Shown here one piece after another: positions 1-9,133 of a DNA stretch of 64,000 bases. The notes beneath the pieces are model-generated. The model did not search any database and was not told the origin of the DNA. It saw nothing but the letters and a program-made list of their open reading frames with translations. This DNA comes from Silvanigrella aquatica. GTDB taxonomy: Bacteria; Bdellovibrionota_B; Oligoflexia; Silvanigrellales; Silvanigrellaceae. Made by a program: the position numbers and the translations under genes. Position 1 is the first letter of the stretch. Each line of letters begins with the position of its first letter. The stretch covers positions 1,100,278 through 1,164,277 of the forward strand of contig NZ_CP017834.1 of assembly GCF_001907975.1 (NCBI RefSeq). Direction: 5' to 3'.

Positions 1-277
1 AGTAGAAGCTATCATTTTGAGCAATATTTTTTAAGTATCTGTAATTATTAAATATTGTAGATGTTGAGTTTTTTTCAAATCAACAATCTTAATGAAATTT
101 TTGACATAATTCGTATTTTTTTAAAGAGTCTTAAGGATTGTTGCTGGCTCATTTTAATTTTAAAGTGGCAAATATATAATTGTCAATTTACAATTATTAG
201 AGAATGAGCTAAATGTGGCGATGTGGAATGGAGAATATTCTATGTCCAATCTATTTAAGGGCAAGGAGAAATATTGC

Positions 278-2881
278 ATGAAATTTGTTTATTTTTTTGG
301 TTGTGGATTTGCCGATGGCAATGCCTCTATGAAATCGGAATTAGGGGGAAAAGGTGCAAATTTAGCTGAAATGACTTCCCTTAAATTACCTGTTCCGGCA
401 GGATTTACAATTTCTACAAAGGTCTGTTTAGATTATATAAAAGGAGCAGGTACTTTTTCTCCTGAATTAAAAGCAGAAGTGGAATCTGCAATGAAAAAGA
501 CAGAAGAGGCTATGGGGGCTAGGTTCGCAGACTCTCTTAACCCCTTGCTTGTGAGTGTGCGTTCCGGGGCTCGGGTTTCTATGCCAGGAATGATGGATAC
601 GGTATTAAATTTAGGACTGAATCCTACCACAGCGGAAGCCTTGGCTAAAAAAACCTCTAATCCTCGCTTTGCTTATGATTCCTACAGACGTTTTATTCAA
701 ATGTATTCGAATGTTGTGAAAGAACTGGAAACTCACTACATGGAAGACGCCTTTGATTCTCTTAAAAAACAAAAAGGATATCTTGAAGACACTGACCTCA
801 ATGCCGATGATTTAAAAGAACTTATTGAAACATTTAAATTGATTTATAAAAAACACATTGGCGAAGCTTTTCCAGATGATCCTTATGAACAACTTTGGAC
901 GGCCATTGGAGCTGTATTTAAAAGTTGGAATTGTTCTCGTGCGAAAAAATATCGTGAAATTCATTCCATACCAAACGAATGGGGAACTGCCGTTAATGTC
1001 TGTTCCATGGTTTATGGAAATATGGGAGAAAACTCAGGAACGGGCGTTTGTTTTACACGTGATCCCTCAACCGGAGAAAATGTATTTTACGGAGAGTATT
1101 TGATCAATGCTCAAGGTGAGGATGTTGTTGCTGGTATTCGCACTCCTAAAACGCTTTTATTACTTGAAAAAGACATGCCTGAAGTCTTTGTTCAACTTGA
1201 GGAAGTGAGATCAAAATTAGAGAGACACTATCGTGATGTGCAGGATATTGAATTCACCATTCAAGAAGGTAAATTGTACTTATTGCAAACGCGCAATGCG
1301 AAAAGAACAACGCAAGCCGCACTCAAAATTGCTATCGATTTTGCAAAAGAAGGGACAATCACCAAGCAAGAAGCACTTTTAAGAGTCAATCCTCAAGATT
1401 TGGATAAGCTTTTGCATCCCACCCTCGATCCGAGAGCTCATAAGCAAGTCATCGCTAAAGGCTTGCCTGCGTCTCCAGGCGCTGTTTCAGGAAGAGCTGT
1501 GTTTACAGCTGTGGAAGCAGAAAGTTGGGCGGCTCGTGGGGAAATGGTGGTGCTCGTGCGCGATGAAACTTCCCCTGAAGATATTGGTGGTATGTATGCC
1601 TCTCAGGGCTTTTTAACGGCAAGGGGAGGAATGACTTCCCATGCTGCTGTTGTTGCCCGGCAAATGGGCAAATGCTGCGTGGCGGGCTGTTCTTCTTTAA
1701 ATATTTCACTCTCAAATAAATCTGTAAAAGTGGCCGGAATTGAAATTCTCGAAGGGGATTGGATTACTTTGGATGGTTCTACGGGTGAAGTCATGCTTGG
1801 CAAAGTAGAAACAAAAAATGCGGAGTTGAGCAGTGATTTTGCAACGTATATGGGATGGGCAAAAGAATATAGAAAGCTAAAAGTCAGGGCAAATGCAGAT
1901 ACCCCCCGTGATGCTCAATATGCTCGTAGTTTTGGTGCGGAAGGCATTGGGCTGTGCCGAACAGAGCATATGTTTTTTGATGAAAACAGATTGCCTGTTG
2001 TGAGACAAATGATCTTGTCTAAAAATCGAGCTGAGCGTAAGGAAGCTCTCGATAAATTACTTCCTTTTCAAAGAGATGATTTTGTTGGAATTTTAAGTGC
2101 GATGGAAGGCTTTGAAGTTACCATCCGTTTATTGGATCCTCCTTTGCATGAGTTTTTGCCTCATACTGATAAGGATATGATGACCTTATCAAATCAACTT
2201 GGTTTTTCTGCGGATGAAATTAAACAGAGGGTAAAAGCACTCTATGAAGCCAATCCTATGCTCGGACACCGCGGCTGTCGTTTGGGTATCTCTCATCCTG
2301 AAATATATGAAATGCAAGTGAAAGCTATCGTAGAAGCTGTTGAAAAATGTCGTTCTCAAGGAAAAAAAGTCTTTCCTGAAATCATGATACCTCTCGTTGG
2401 GGAAGCTGAGGAGCTGCGTTGGCTTAAAGATCGACTTATTAAAATTGCGCCGCAAATTCCTTTTGGAACCATGATTGAAGTACCAAGGGCGGCTCTTACG
2501 GCAAATAAAATTGCAAAGCATGCGGACTTTTTTAGTTTTGGTACAAATGATTTAACTCAGACGACATATGGTTTCAGCCGTGATGATTCCGCTCCCTTTT
2601 TAAGAGTTTACAAGCAAGAAAATATTCTAACAGAAGATCCTTTTGCTGTTCTCGATCAAGAAGGTGTGGGGCAATTGGTAAAATTGGCTTGTGAATTGGG
2701 GCGTTCCATAAATTCTAATTTAAAATTAGGTATTTGCGGTGAACATGGAGGAGAGCCTTCTAGTGTGAAATTCTGCCATAAAATTGGACTGAATTATGTT
2801 AGTTGCTCTCCTTTTCGGATTCCCATAGCTATGCTTGCTGCAGCTCAAGAGGCTGTTGTTGATTTTAAAGAAACTGCATAA
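278..2881 (+). CDS. ppdK: Pyruvate, phosphate dikinase
   Basis: Interconverts pyruvate, ATP and phosphate with phosphoenolpyruvate, AMP and pyrophosphate; cytosolic, used in gluconeogenesis or PPi-linked glycolysis. The protein starts with the family hallmark KFVYFFGCG...GGKGANLAEM. It carries the phosphohistidine loop GGMTSHAAVVAR near residue 450 and the C-terminal TIM-barrel motif GICGEHGG near residue 818 with the catalytic Cys. The length of 867 aa matches the family. I chose ATG 278 because AAGGAG at 263-268 lies 9 bases upstream and homology starts there; an in-frame ATG at 215 adds 21 residues without family similarity. A TATAAT at 175-180 may be the -10 box. Monocistronic, with a strong hairpin downstream. 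Confidence 0.96.
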   Translation: MKFVYFFGCGFADGNASMKSELGGKGANLAEMTSLKLPVPAGFTISTKVCLDYIKGAGTFSPELKAEVESAMKKTEEAMGARFADSLNPLLVSVRSGARVSMPGMMDTVLNLGLNPTTAEALAKKTSNPRFAYDSYRRFIQMYSNVVKELETHYMEDAFDSLKKQKGYLEDTDLNADDLKELIETFKLIYKKHIGEAFPDDPYEQLWTAIGAVFKSWNCSRAKKYREIHSIPNEWGTAVNVCSMVYGNMGENSGTGVCFTRDPSTGENVFYGEYLINAQGEDVVAGIRTPKTLLLLEKDMPEVFVQLEEVRSKLERHYRDVQDIEFTIQEGKLYLLQTRNAKRTTQAALKIAIDFAKEGTITKQEALLRVNPQDLDKLLHPTLDPRAHKQVIAKGLPASPGAVSGRAVFTAVEAESWAARGEMVVLVRDETSPEDIGGMYASQGFLTARGGMTSHAAVVARQMGKCCVAGCSSLNISLSNKSVKVAGIEILEGDWITLDGSTGEVMLGKVETKNAELSSDFATYMGWAKEYRKLKVRANADTPRDAQYARSFGAEGIGLCRTEHMFFDENRLPVVRQMILSKNRAERKEALDKLLPFQRDDFVGILSAMEGFEVTIRLLDPPLHEFLPHTDKDMMTLSNQLGFSADEIKQRVKALYEANPMLGHRGCRLGISHPEIYEMQVKAIVEAVEKCRSQGKKVFPEIMIPLVGEAEELRWLKDRLIKIAPQIPFGTMIEVPRAALTANKIAKHADFFSFGTNDLTQTTYGFSRDDSAPFLRVYKQENILTEDPFAVLDQEGVGQLVKLACELGRSINSNLKLGICGEHGGEPSSVKFCHKIGLNYVSCSPFRIPIAMLAAAQEAVVDFKETA

Positions 2882-2918
2882 ACGCATCTTTTTTTAGGTG
2901 ATTATCAATTTGTGAATG

Positions 2919-2952
2919 ATTAAAACTAATGTATTTATACATTAGTTTTAAT
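2919..2952 (+). terminator. Hairpin terminator after ppdK
   Basis: Perfect 15-bp inverted repeat (2919-2933 with 2938-2952) with a TTTA loop, 37 bases after the ppdK stop. It is AT-rich with only short T runs after it, so termination is inferred from the geometry and position. Confidence 0.65.
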
Positions 2953-3167
2953 GTTTTATAGATAAAAAATTAATGTTTATCAGACTTTAAATGCTCCTGA
3001 ATATAGCTTAATTGTCTAAAACATCATCATTTAAGTTCTAATTTACATCTAAAAGCTCTTTAATTGTATCATAATCACTTAAGCGATTTTAACTTACCCT
3101 TAGACTGTGCTAACAGAGTGAGTGTTGTGAGTTTAGAGGAATCCAATTTATTTGAAGAGGTTTTTGA

Positions 3168-4466
3168 ATGGTCACTGCAGCTAAGTATCAGCAACCGCGT
3201 AACCCGCAAATTGAGCCACAAGAAAAAGGCAATACAGCAGCTATTGTAGTTGTTTCAACTTTGTTTTTTTTATTTGGATTTATTACGTGCTTAAATGATG
3301 TATTAGTTCCTTATTTAAAAGAAGTTTTTTCATTAAATCATAAAGACTCTATGCTGGTTCAGTTTGCTTTTTTTGGAGCATATTTTGTTATTTCTGTTCC
3401 TGCTAGCAAACTCATATTAAAATATGGTTATAAAAAAACATTTATTATTGGACTTGCGTTTACAGCAATTGGTTGTTTGTCTTTTTTATTTTCTGCAAAA
3501 GTTGCAATATATGCCGCCTTTTTATGTGGCTTATTTGTGCTAGCAACGGGGATTGTTATTTTACAAGTGGCTGCAAATCCTTATTTAACTCAATTAGGTA
3601 ATCCGGAAAGAGCTTCCAGCCGCTTGATTTTTGCACAGGGCTTAAACTCTTTAGGGACAACAATTGCGCCTAGTGTTGGTGCTGCATTTTTGTTATCTGC
3701 AGCAATTATTCCAAAAGAAGAAATATTAAAGTTACCTCACGATCAAGCGGCCGCTTATCATGCCGCTCAGGCTCAAGCAGTTCAGTTTCCTTATTTTGGT
3801 TTAGCTTGTTTAATTATAATAATTGCAGTGGCATTATCTTTTTTTAAATTTCCATCGAGTAAAACGGAACAAAATAATTTAAAAATAAATCAATCGGAAA
3901 AATTTAATTTATTTAATTATCCCAAGCTTGTTTTAGGAATTATAGCCATATTTGTCTATGTTGGTGCTGAAGTTGCCATTGGCAGTGTTATGATTAATTT
4001 TATTTCGCATAAAGATATTGGCAATATGGGATTAGAAAGCGCGGCAAAGTATTTGCATTATTACTGGGGCGGCGCCATGGTGGGGCGTTTCGTTGGCGCT
4101 TACGTTGCAACTAAATTTAAAACTCATAAAGTTTTATTAACTCACTCTGCCATTGCCTGTGCTTTGGTTTTATGCACCATTTTTGGTAGTGGTTATTTTG
4201 CTGTATTTACTATTGTGGCTGTTGGCTTTTTTAATTCTATTATGTTCCCTTCCATTTTTGTATTAAGCACACAGGGGCTCGGTAAATTTATGGAAAAAGG
4301 TTCGGGAATTATTTGTATGGCTATTGTTGGTGGTGCTATAATACCTTATATACAAGGTGCTGTGATTGATGCTGCCAATATGAATATTAGCTTTATTGTT
4401 CCTTTAATTTGCTATATTTATATTGCATTTTTTGCTTTGAAAGCGAAAGAAAAATTAATTCGTTAG
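3168..4466 (+). CDS. FucP/GluP-family sugar:H+ symporter (MFS)
   Basis: Twelve-segment major facilitator of 432 aa. The start of the membrane domain (LFFLFGFITCLNDVLVPYLK) is the signature of the FucP/GluP/NagP subgroup of sugar-proton symporters, as is QVAANPYLTQLG followed by RLIFAQGLNSLGTTIAP. Inner membrane protein importing a hexose, deoxyhexose or N-acetylglucosamine; the substrate cannot be read from sequence. A NagK-like/NagA pair 10 kb downstream makes GlcNAc conceivable, but this is only a guess. GAAGAGG at 3154-3160 supports ATG 3168. Single gene, closed by a long hairpin terminator. Confidence 0.88.
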   Translation: MVTAAKYQQPRNPQIEPQEKGNTAAIVVVSTLFFLFGFITCLNDVLVPYLKEVFSLNHKDSMLVQFAFFGAYFVISVPASKLILKYGYKKTFIIGLAFTAIGCLSFLFSAKVAIYAAFLCGLFVLATGIVILQVAANPYLTQLGNPERASSRLIFAQGLNSLGTTIAPSVGAAFLLSAAIIPKEEILKLPHDQAAAYHAAQAQAVQFPYFGLACLIIIIAVALSFFKFPSSKTEQNNLKINQSEKFNLFNYPKLVLGIIAIFVYVGAEVAIGSVMINFISHKDIGNMGLESAAKYLHYYWGGAMVGRFVGAYVATKFKTHKVLLTHSAIACALVLCTIFGSGYFAVFTIVAVGFFNSIMFPSIFVLSTQGLGKFMEKGSGIICMAIVGGAIIPYIQGAVIDAANMNISFIVPLICYIYIAFFALKAKEKLIR

Positions 4467-4488
4467 TTTAAAAAGAATAATTTAAATT

Positions 4489-4536
4489 AAAAATAAAGAG
4501 AATAGAAAAACTTTTTGGACTATTCTCTTTATTTTT
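4489..4536 (+). terminator. Rho-independent terminator after MFS gene
   Basis: A 17-bp perfect stem (4489-4505 with 4520-4536) with a 14-nt loop that runs into a T-rich tract. It separates the MFS porter from the xyl operon promoter. Confidence 0.8.
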
Positions 4537-4624
4537 TTATATTCCTCTGAAAATTTTATAAATTACACATTTTTTAGATAAATGTTTTTAATATTTTATT
4601 TAAATGTTTTTTTTCACTAAATTT

Positions 4625-4653
4625 TTGACTCTGTTTTTTTTATGTAGTATTTA
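4625..4653 (+). promoter_or_regulatory. Sigma70-type promoter of xylFGH
   Basis: TTGACT at 4625-4630, a 17-base spacer, then TATTTA at 4648-4653, about 40 bases before the xylF start. A short palindrome ATTCGAAT at 4665-4672 lies in the likely leader. No XylR-like regulator is encoded nearby. Confidence 0.6.
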
Positions 4654-4694
4654 CAAATATGGATATTCGAATCTTTAGTTATTAAGGAGTTCTT

Positions 4695-5711
4695 ATGAAA
4701 AAAATAACACGTCGTATGTTTGCAGGATTTTCTTTAATTGGATTGACACTTTCCTTTTCTGCATTTGCTAAAGAAGTTCGTATTGGAGTTTCTCTTCCTA
4801 CCCAAAGAGATATTGGATGGGTTCGCTACAAACAAGGATTAGAGGAAGCAGCAAAAAAAAGTGGAGCGCAATTATTTGTTCAAGTTGCCGATCAAAATGC
4901 GGCTGTACAAGCTTCCCAGGTTGAAAATTTAATCTCGCAAAAAATTGATGTTTTAATATTAGCTCCTCAAGATGCCGCGGCGTCTGCATCATTGGTTAAT
5001 GCAGCGCATAAAGCAGGTGTTAAAGTCATGTCTTTAGATAGGTTAGCACTGAATTCAAATCTTGATATGTATGTCTCATTTAATAACGTAAAAATAGGTG
5101 AACTACAAGGACAATATTTAGCAAAGCATGTTCCTAAAGGAAATTATGTTGTTTTATCGGGAGCACCAACGGACAATAACTCAAAACTTTTAAAAGATGG
5201 TGCCATGATCCATTTAAAACCTCTGATTCAATCGGGAGAAGTGAAGGTTGTAACCGATCAACCTATTACCGATTGGCTTCCCAGTGCCGCACAAAAAATT
5301 ATGGAAAACTCTTTAACGGCAAATAAAAATAATATTCAAGGTGTTTTAGCTCCTAATGACAATACAGCGGGTGCTGTTGTGCAAGCTCTTGCCGCGCAAA
5401 AATTAGCAGGAAAAGTAATTGTCACAGGTCAGGATGCCGAATTGACGGCAGCACAAAGAATTGTGGCTGGCACGCAAACAATGACCGTTTTTAAAGATCA
5501 AAAGAAACTCGCTGCGGAAGCAATAAAAGTTGCTATTCAAATGGCAGAAAATAAACCTGTTGAAGCAAATGCAAAAACAAATAATGGAAAAGTTGATGTT
5601 CCTTCGGTTTTATTAGAACCCGTTGTCGTTGATAAAAGTAACATTGAAAAAGAATTTATTGAATCTGGTTTCTTTAAAAGAGAAGATGTTTATAAATATA
5701 CAAAAGGTTAA
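4695..5711 (+). CDS. xylF: Xylose-type ABC transporter, periplasmic binding protein
   Basis: Periplasmic sugar-binding protein (Peripla_BP_4 type), 338 aa. A signal peptide ends at AFA, about residue 25. The body follows E. coli XylF closely from memory: GELQGQYLAKHVPKGNYV, the DNNSKLLKDGAM block, the TDWLPSAAQKIMENSLTAN block and GQDAELTAAQRIVAGTQTMT. These suggest D-xylose or a related sugar as ligand. AAGGAG at 4684-4689 precedes ATG 4695. First gene of a three-gene importer operon. No xylose isomerase or xylulokinase is seen in the window, so the catabolic partner must lie elsewhere. Confidence 0.93.
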   Translation: MKKITRRMFAGFSLIGLTLSFSAFAKEVRIGVSLPTQRDIGWVRYKQGLEEAAKKSGAQLFVQVADQNAAVQASQVENLISQKIDVLILAPQDAAASASLVNAAHKAGVKVMSLDRLALNSNLDMYVSFNNVKIGELQGQYLAKHVPKGNYVVLSGAPTDNNSKLLKDGAMIHLKPLIQSGEVKVVTDQPITDWLPSAAQKIMENSLTANKNNIQGVLAPNDNTAGAVVQALAAQKLAGKVIVTGQDAELTAAQRIVAGTQTMTVFKDQKKLAAEAIKVAIQMAENKPVEANAKTNNGKVDVPSVLLEPVVVDKSNIEKEFIESGFFKREDVYKYTKG

Positions 5712-5758
5712 TTTTACAAATATGAATTTAAATTTAATTTAAATTTGGGGGATTGTAT

Positions 5759-7303
5759 TTGTCAAAATATGCACTTGAAATGAAAAATATTGTTAAAAGT
5801 TTTGGGTCTGTAAAAGCGCTTTCTGGTGTGAATTTTTTAGTCGAAAAAGGAAAAATTCACGCATTATGTGGTGAAAATGGCGCTGGAAAATCAACACTCA
5901 TGAAAATTTTAAGTGGGTTTTATTCTTGTGATACCTATGAAGGAAATGTCTTTGTTGAAAACTCCATGCAGAGATTTAAAGACACACGTGATAGTGAAAA
6001 TGCAGGTATTGCTATTATTTATCAAGAACTGGCACTTGTTCGTGAAATGACAGTTTGTGAAAATATTTTTTTAGGACATGAACTCACAAAAGGTCTATTT
6101 ATTAACTGGGATTTAGCTTACGCTAAAACGAAGGAAATACTTAAAGAAGTTAAATTAAACGTAAATCCAGCGGCTAAAATATCCAGTTTAGGTATGGGTG
6201 AGCAGCAGTTGGTTGAAATTGCTAAAGCCATCGCTAAAAACGCAAATATTTTAATTTTAGATGAACCGACTGCCGCATTAACAGAAGCAGAAGCAGATAA
6301 TTTACTAGAAATTATTACAGAACTTCGTTCTAAAGGAAAAACCTGTATCTATATTTCGCATAGATTAAAAGAGGTTTTTAAAATTGCGGATCACATCACT
6401 GTGTTACGTGATGGCCAAACTATTTCAACCGATGCGGTTTCCCATTTAAATGAAGAAAAGCTCATTTCTAAAATGGTCGGAAGAGAATTAACTCATATTT
6501 ATCCACGCGTAGAAAGATCGTTTGGCAAAACTATATTTGAAGTTAAAAATTGGACTGTGCTCGATCCTGAAACAGGTTTAAAAGTTATTGATAATGTGAA
6601 CTTTCAAATTAAACAGGGTGAAATTATTGGAATTGCAGGTCTTATGGGTGCAGGTCGCACAGAACTTGTAATGAGTCTTTTTGGTGCTTGGGGCAAAGTT
6701 GTTAGTGGTGAAATTTATTTAAATGGGCAAAAAATTAAAATAAAAAATGAATATGATGCTATTGAATCGGGGCTGGGTTTAGTTTCAGAAGATCGCAAAA
6801 GATATGGTCTTGTGCTTGGCATGGATATTAAAGAAAATACAACACTATCCAGTATAGAAAAAATTTCAGATTATGGATTTATCGATCGCAATAAAGAAAT
6901 TTATTCCAGTCGCAAATATGTGAATGATCTTAAAATAAAAGCAAATTCAATTGAGCAATTGACTGGAAATTTAAGTGGTGGAAATCAGCAAAAAGTGGTT
7001 CTTTCAAAATGGCTTATGACAGGACCTAAAATTCTGATTTTAGATGAGCCTACACGTGGCATTGATGTGGGAGCAAAATCTGAAATATATCATATTATGA
7101 ATCAATTAATTGAGGATAGTGTTTATTGTATAATTATGGTTTCTTCTGAATTGCCAGAAATTCTAGGTATGAGTGATAGAATACTTGTTATGCATAATGG
7201 AAAATTTTCGGCTGATCTTTTACAAAAAAATGCATCACAAGAAATTATTATGCAATATGCAACTGGACATTTAAAGGGAGAAAGTAATTATTTATGTCAT
7301 TAA
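5759..7303 (+). CDS. xylG: Xylose-type ABC transporter, tandem ATPase
   Basis: Energy-coupling ATPase with two nucleotide-binding domains, about 514 aa, cytoplasmic face of the inner membrane. Domain 1 has Walker A GENGAGKST and Walker B ILILDEPTAAL. Domain 2 has the degenerate P-loop GLMGAGRTEL usual in this sugar-import family, then LSGGNQQKVVLSKW and ILILDEPTRGIDVG. I prefer the TTG at 5759 (SKYALEMKNIVK) because GGGGG at 5747-5751 is 7 bases upstream; TTG 5753 would touch the ribosome site, and ATG 5780 is another option. Its end overlaps xylH by 10 bases, suggesting translational coupling. Confidence 0.93.
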   Translation: MSKYALEMKNIVKSFGSVKALSGVNFLVEKGKIHALCGENGAGKSTLMKILSGFYSCDTYEGNVFVENSMQRFKDTRDSENAGIAIIYQELALVREMTVCENIFLGHELTKGLFINWDLAYAKTKEILKEVKLNVNPAAKISSLGMGEQQLVEIAKAIAKNANILILDEPTAALTEAEADNLLEIITELRSKGKTCIYISHRLKEVFKIADHITVLRDGQTISTDAVSHLNEEKLISKMVGRELTHIYPRVERSFGKTIFEVKNWTVLDPETGLKVIDNVNFQIKQGEIIGIAGLMGAGRTELVMSLFGAWGKVVSGEIYLNGQKIKIKNEYDAIESGLGLVSEDRKRYGLVLGMDIKENTTLSSIEKISDYGFIDRNKEIYSSRKYVNDLKIKANSIEQLTGNLSGGNQQKVVLSKWLMTGPKILILDEPTRGIDVGAKSEIYHIMNQLIEDSVYCIIMVSSELPEILGMSDRILVMHNGKFSADLLQKNASQEIIMQYATGHLKGESNYLCH

Positions 7304-8622
7304 TAAAAGAGAACACTCTTCGAAATATTTCAATAGAAAAAAAATCAACTTTTAATGAATTGGTCTTAAATTCTTTTAAAAAGAATTTAAGACAATACAC
7401 CATGGTTATTGCTCTTCTTGTAATATGGTTGACGTTTACTTATTTAACGGGTTCATTATTTTTATCACCTCGAAATCTTTCCAACCTTTTTTTACAAAGT
7501 GCTACGATTGGTGTTTTAGCTATTGGTATGACAATGGTTTTGGTAGCGGGGCATCTTGATTTATCTGTCGGATCTGTTGCGGGATTTATAGGAGCAGCCG
7601 CGGCTATTCTTCAAGTAAATTACAATTGGCCAACTATTCCTACTGTTTTAGCAGCATTAGCTATCGGTGCTGTCGTTGGAATATGGCATGGCTTTTGGGT
7701 GGCACATCAAAAAATTCCAGCATTCATTGTTACTTTAGCAAGCATGATTGCTTTTCGAGGTGCCATCTTAGGAATTACAGACGGCCGAACCATTGGTCCC
7801 ATGGATGATTCTTTCAAATCAATTGGTCAAGGTTACATTCCTTCTCTCTTGTTTACTCCTGCAACACAATTAGATAATTTAGGTCAAGTAGTTAAAAATA
7901 GCTTTGGTGATCCCGTGACCGGTTATAAATTTTTATTCAATAGTAAATTTTATGAAGGAGATATTCCTCCTGTAAATGATATGTCCTTATTTGTAGCTGC
8001 CCTTTGTATTGGAATTTTTCTTTATACACAAGTAAAGCAGAGAAAATCGCGCATGACATATGGTTTTGAAGTGTTACCTTTGTCTTTAGAAATATTGCGT
8101 TTGACTTTTTTCTCAGTGATTATTGCGGCATTTTTCTCAATTATGGCCTTTTATATGGGAATTCCCTACGCTGTATTAATTGTTTTTGTTCTTGGAGTTA
8201 TATTTTCTATCGTAACAAGCAATACCGTTTTTGGACGACATCTTTATGCTATGGGTGGTAATTTAGAAGCAGCTAAACTCTCTGGAATCAATATTAAAAA
8301 ACGCACTATGGGTGTTTTTATTTTAATGGGATCACTGGCGGGAGTTGCTGGGATTATCTTAACAGCGCGGTTGAATGCTGCTACAACCTCTGCGGGACAA
8401 AATTTAGAGCTCGATGCCATATCTGCCGCTATTATAGGCGGTACCAGTACCATGGGTGGTGTGGGTACCATATTTGGAGCTATTATTGGAGCTCTGGTGA
8501 TGGCAAGTCTTGATAATGGGATGAGTCTCATGAATTTAGATGTCACTTGGCAATATATTGTGAAAGGCAGCATTTTGCTTTTAGCGGTTTGGGTTGATAT
8601 CTCTTCTCGTAAAAAAAGCTAA
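7294..8622 (+). CDS. xylH: Xylose-type ABC transporter, permease
   Basis: Inner-membrane permease of the BPD_transp_2 (RbsC/XylH) family, 442 aa and mostly hydrophobic. Diagnostic stretches include GHLDLSVGSVAGFIG, the VTLASMIAFRGAILGIT region, YAMGGNLEAAKLSGINI and AIIGGTSTMGGVGTIFGA, ending in WQYIVKGSILLLAVWVD, all like E. coli XylH. A poorly conserved hydrophilic stretch around residues 180-260 is longer than in XylH and probably forms an extra loop. It starts inside the end of xylG, so it is the last gene of xylFGH. No clear terminator follows. Confidence 0.92.
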   Translation: MSLIKENTLRNISIEKKSTFNELVLNSFKKNLRQYTMVIALLVIWLTFTYLTGSLFLSPRNLSNLFLQSATIGVLAIGMTMVLVAGHLDLSVGSVAGFIGAAAAILQVNYNWPTIPTVLAALAIGAVVGIWHGFWVAHQKIPAFIVTLASMIAFRGAILGITDGRTIGPMDDSFKSIGQGYIPSLLFTPATQLDNLGQVVKNSFGDPVTGYKFLFNSKFYEGDIPPVNDMSLFVAALCIGIFLYTQVKQRKSRMTYGFEVLPLSLEILRLTFFSVIIAAFFSIMAFYMGIPYAVLIVFVLGVIFSIVTSNTVFGRHLYAMGGNLEAAKLSGINIKKRTMGVFILMGSLAGVAGIILTARLNAATTSAGQNLELDAISAAIIGGTSTMGGVGTIFGAIIGALVMASLDNGMSLMNLDVTWQYIVKGSILLLAVWVDISSRKKS

Positions 8623-8684
8623 AGTAGTTTATCAAAAAGTTTTTAAATTAGCAATTAAGTCGCTAAGATATCTTTTCTATAAAA

Positions 8685-8713
8685 TTGATAACCGTTATCA
8701 TTAATGCTATGAT
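8685..8713 (+). promoter_or_regulatory. Promoter of feoAB
   Basis: TTGATA at 8685-8690, a 17-base spacer and TATGAT at 8708-8713, about 77 bases before feoA. A Fur-like palindrome covers the -35 box and most of the spacer, the expected layout for iron repression. Confidence 0.65.
8686..8700. promoter_or_regulatory. Fur box (7-1-7) upstream of feoAB
   Basis: TGATAACCGTTATCA is a perfect 7-bp inverted repeat around one central base. It differs from the 7-1-7 Fur consensus TGATAATnATTATCA at one base per half. It sits on the feoA promoter, so iron-dependent repression by Fur is inferred. No fur gene is in the window. Confidence 0.75.
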
Positions 8714-8790
8714 ATTTCCGAATGGTAGCTTATCCAAATACTGGATTTGCTACTTTTATTTTTTATTTCAAATAGTTGTGAGGTTTTTAA

Positions 8791-9132
8791 ATGTTTTACA
8801 AATCACCTTTAGGGTGTGGTTTTTTATCAAAAGAAGACTTGACCCATGCCAGCTCAACTCCCGAATTATTTCCTTTGAGTTCATTACAAAAAGGAGAGAG
8901 AGCAGAAGTGGTTCAAGTTACGGAAAAACATTTAAGAAATAATAATGGATTGCCTGAAGGAGAATTGGAAAGACGCCTTCTTGAAATGGGTTTTGTAGAG
9001 GGAACGGAAGTGACGCTTCAGCATGAGGGTTTTATAAAAAAGGATCCTATTGCAGTTTTACTTCGTGTTTGTTCCCTTGTTGCTATTCGTAGGCATGAAG
9101 CTCAGGCTATTTTAGTTAGAAAGATTTCCTAA
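8791..9132 (+). CDS. feoA: FeoA, ferrous iron transport accessory protein
   Basis: Small cytoplasmic SH3-like protein that works with FeoB in Fe(II) uptake, 113 aa. The FeoA fold covers about residues 28-113: PLSSLQKGERAEVVQV, then RRLLEMGFVEGTEVTL and a closing VAIRRHEAQAILVRK. An N-terminal extension of about 27 residues is unusual; its meaning is unknown. TGAGG at 8779-8783 supports ATG 8791. The stop is one base from the feoB start, so the two are cotranscribed from the Fur-boxed promoter. Confidence 0.9.
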   Translation: MFYKSPLGCGFLSKEDLTHASSTPELFPLSSLQKGERAEVVQVTEKHLRNNNGLPEGELERRLLEMGFVEGTEVTLQHEGFIKKDPIAVLLRVCSLVAIRRHEAQAILVRKIS

Positions 9133-9133
9133 T

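Noticed and set aside
215..277. In-frame ATG 63 bases upstream of ppdK
   Set aside because: Adds 21 residues with no family similarity and no ribosome site; AAGGAG at 263-268 fits ATG 278.
2189..2521. 110-aa antisense frame within ppdK
   Set aside because: Shadow of the PPDK coding strand with no start signal.
3064..3249. 61-aa frame before the MFS gene
   Set aside because: Out of frame with the clear MFS gene, no ribosome site, no similarity.
4665..4672. ATTCGAAT palindrome in the xyl leader
   Set aside because: Eight bases only, commonplace by chance in AT-rich DNA.
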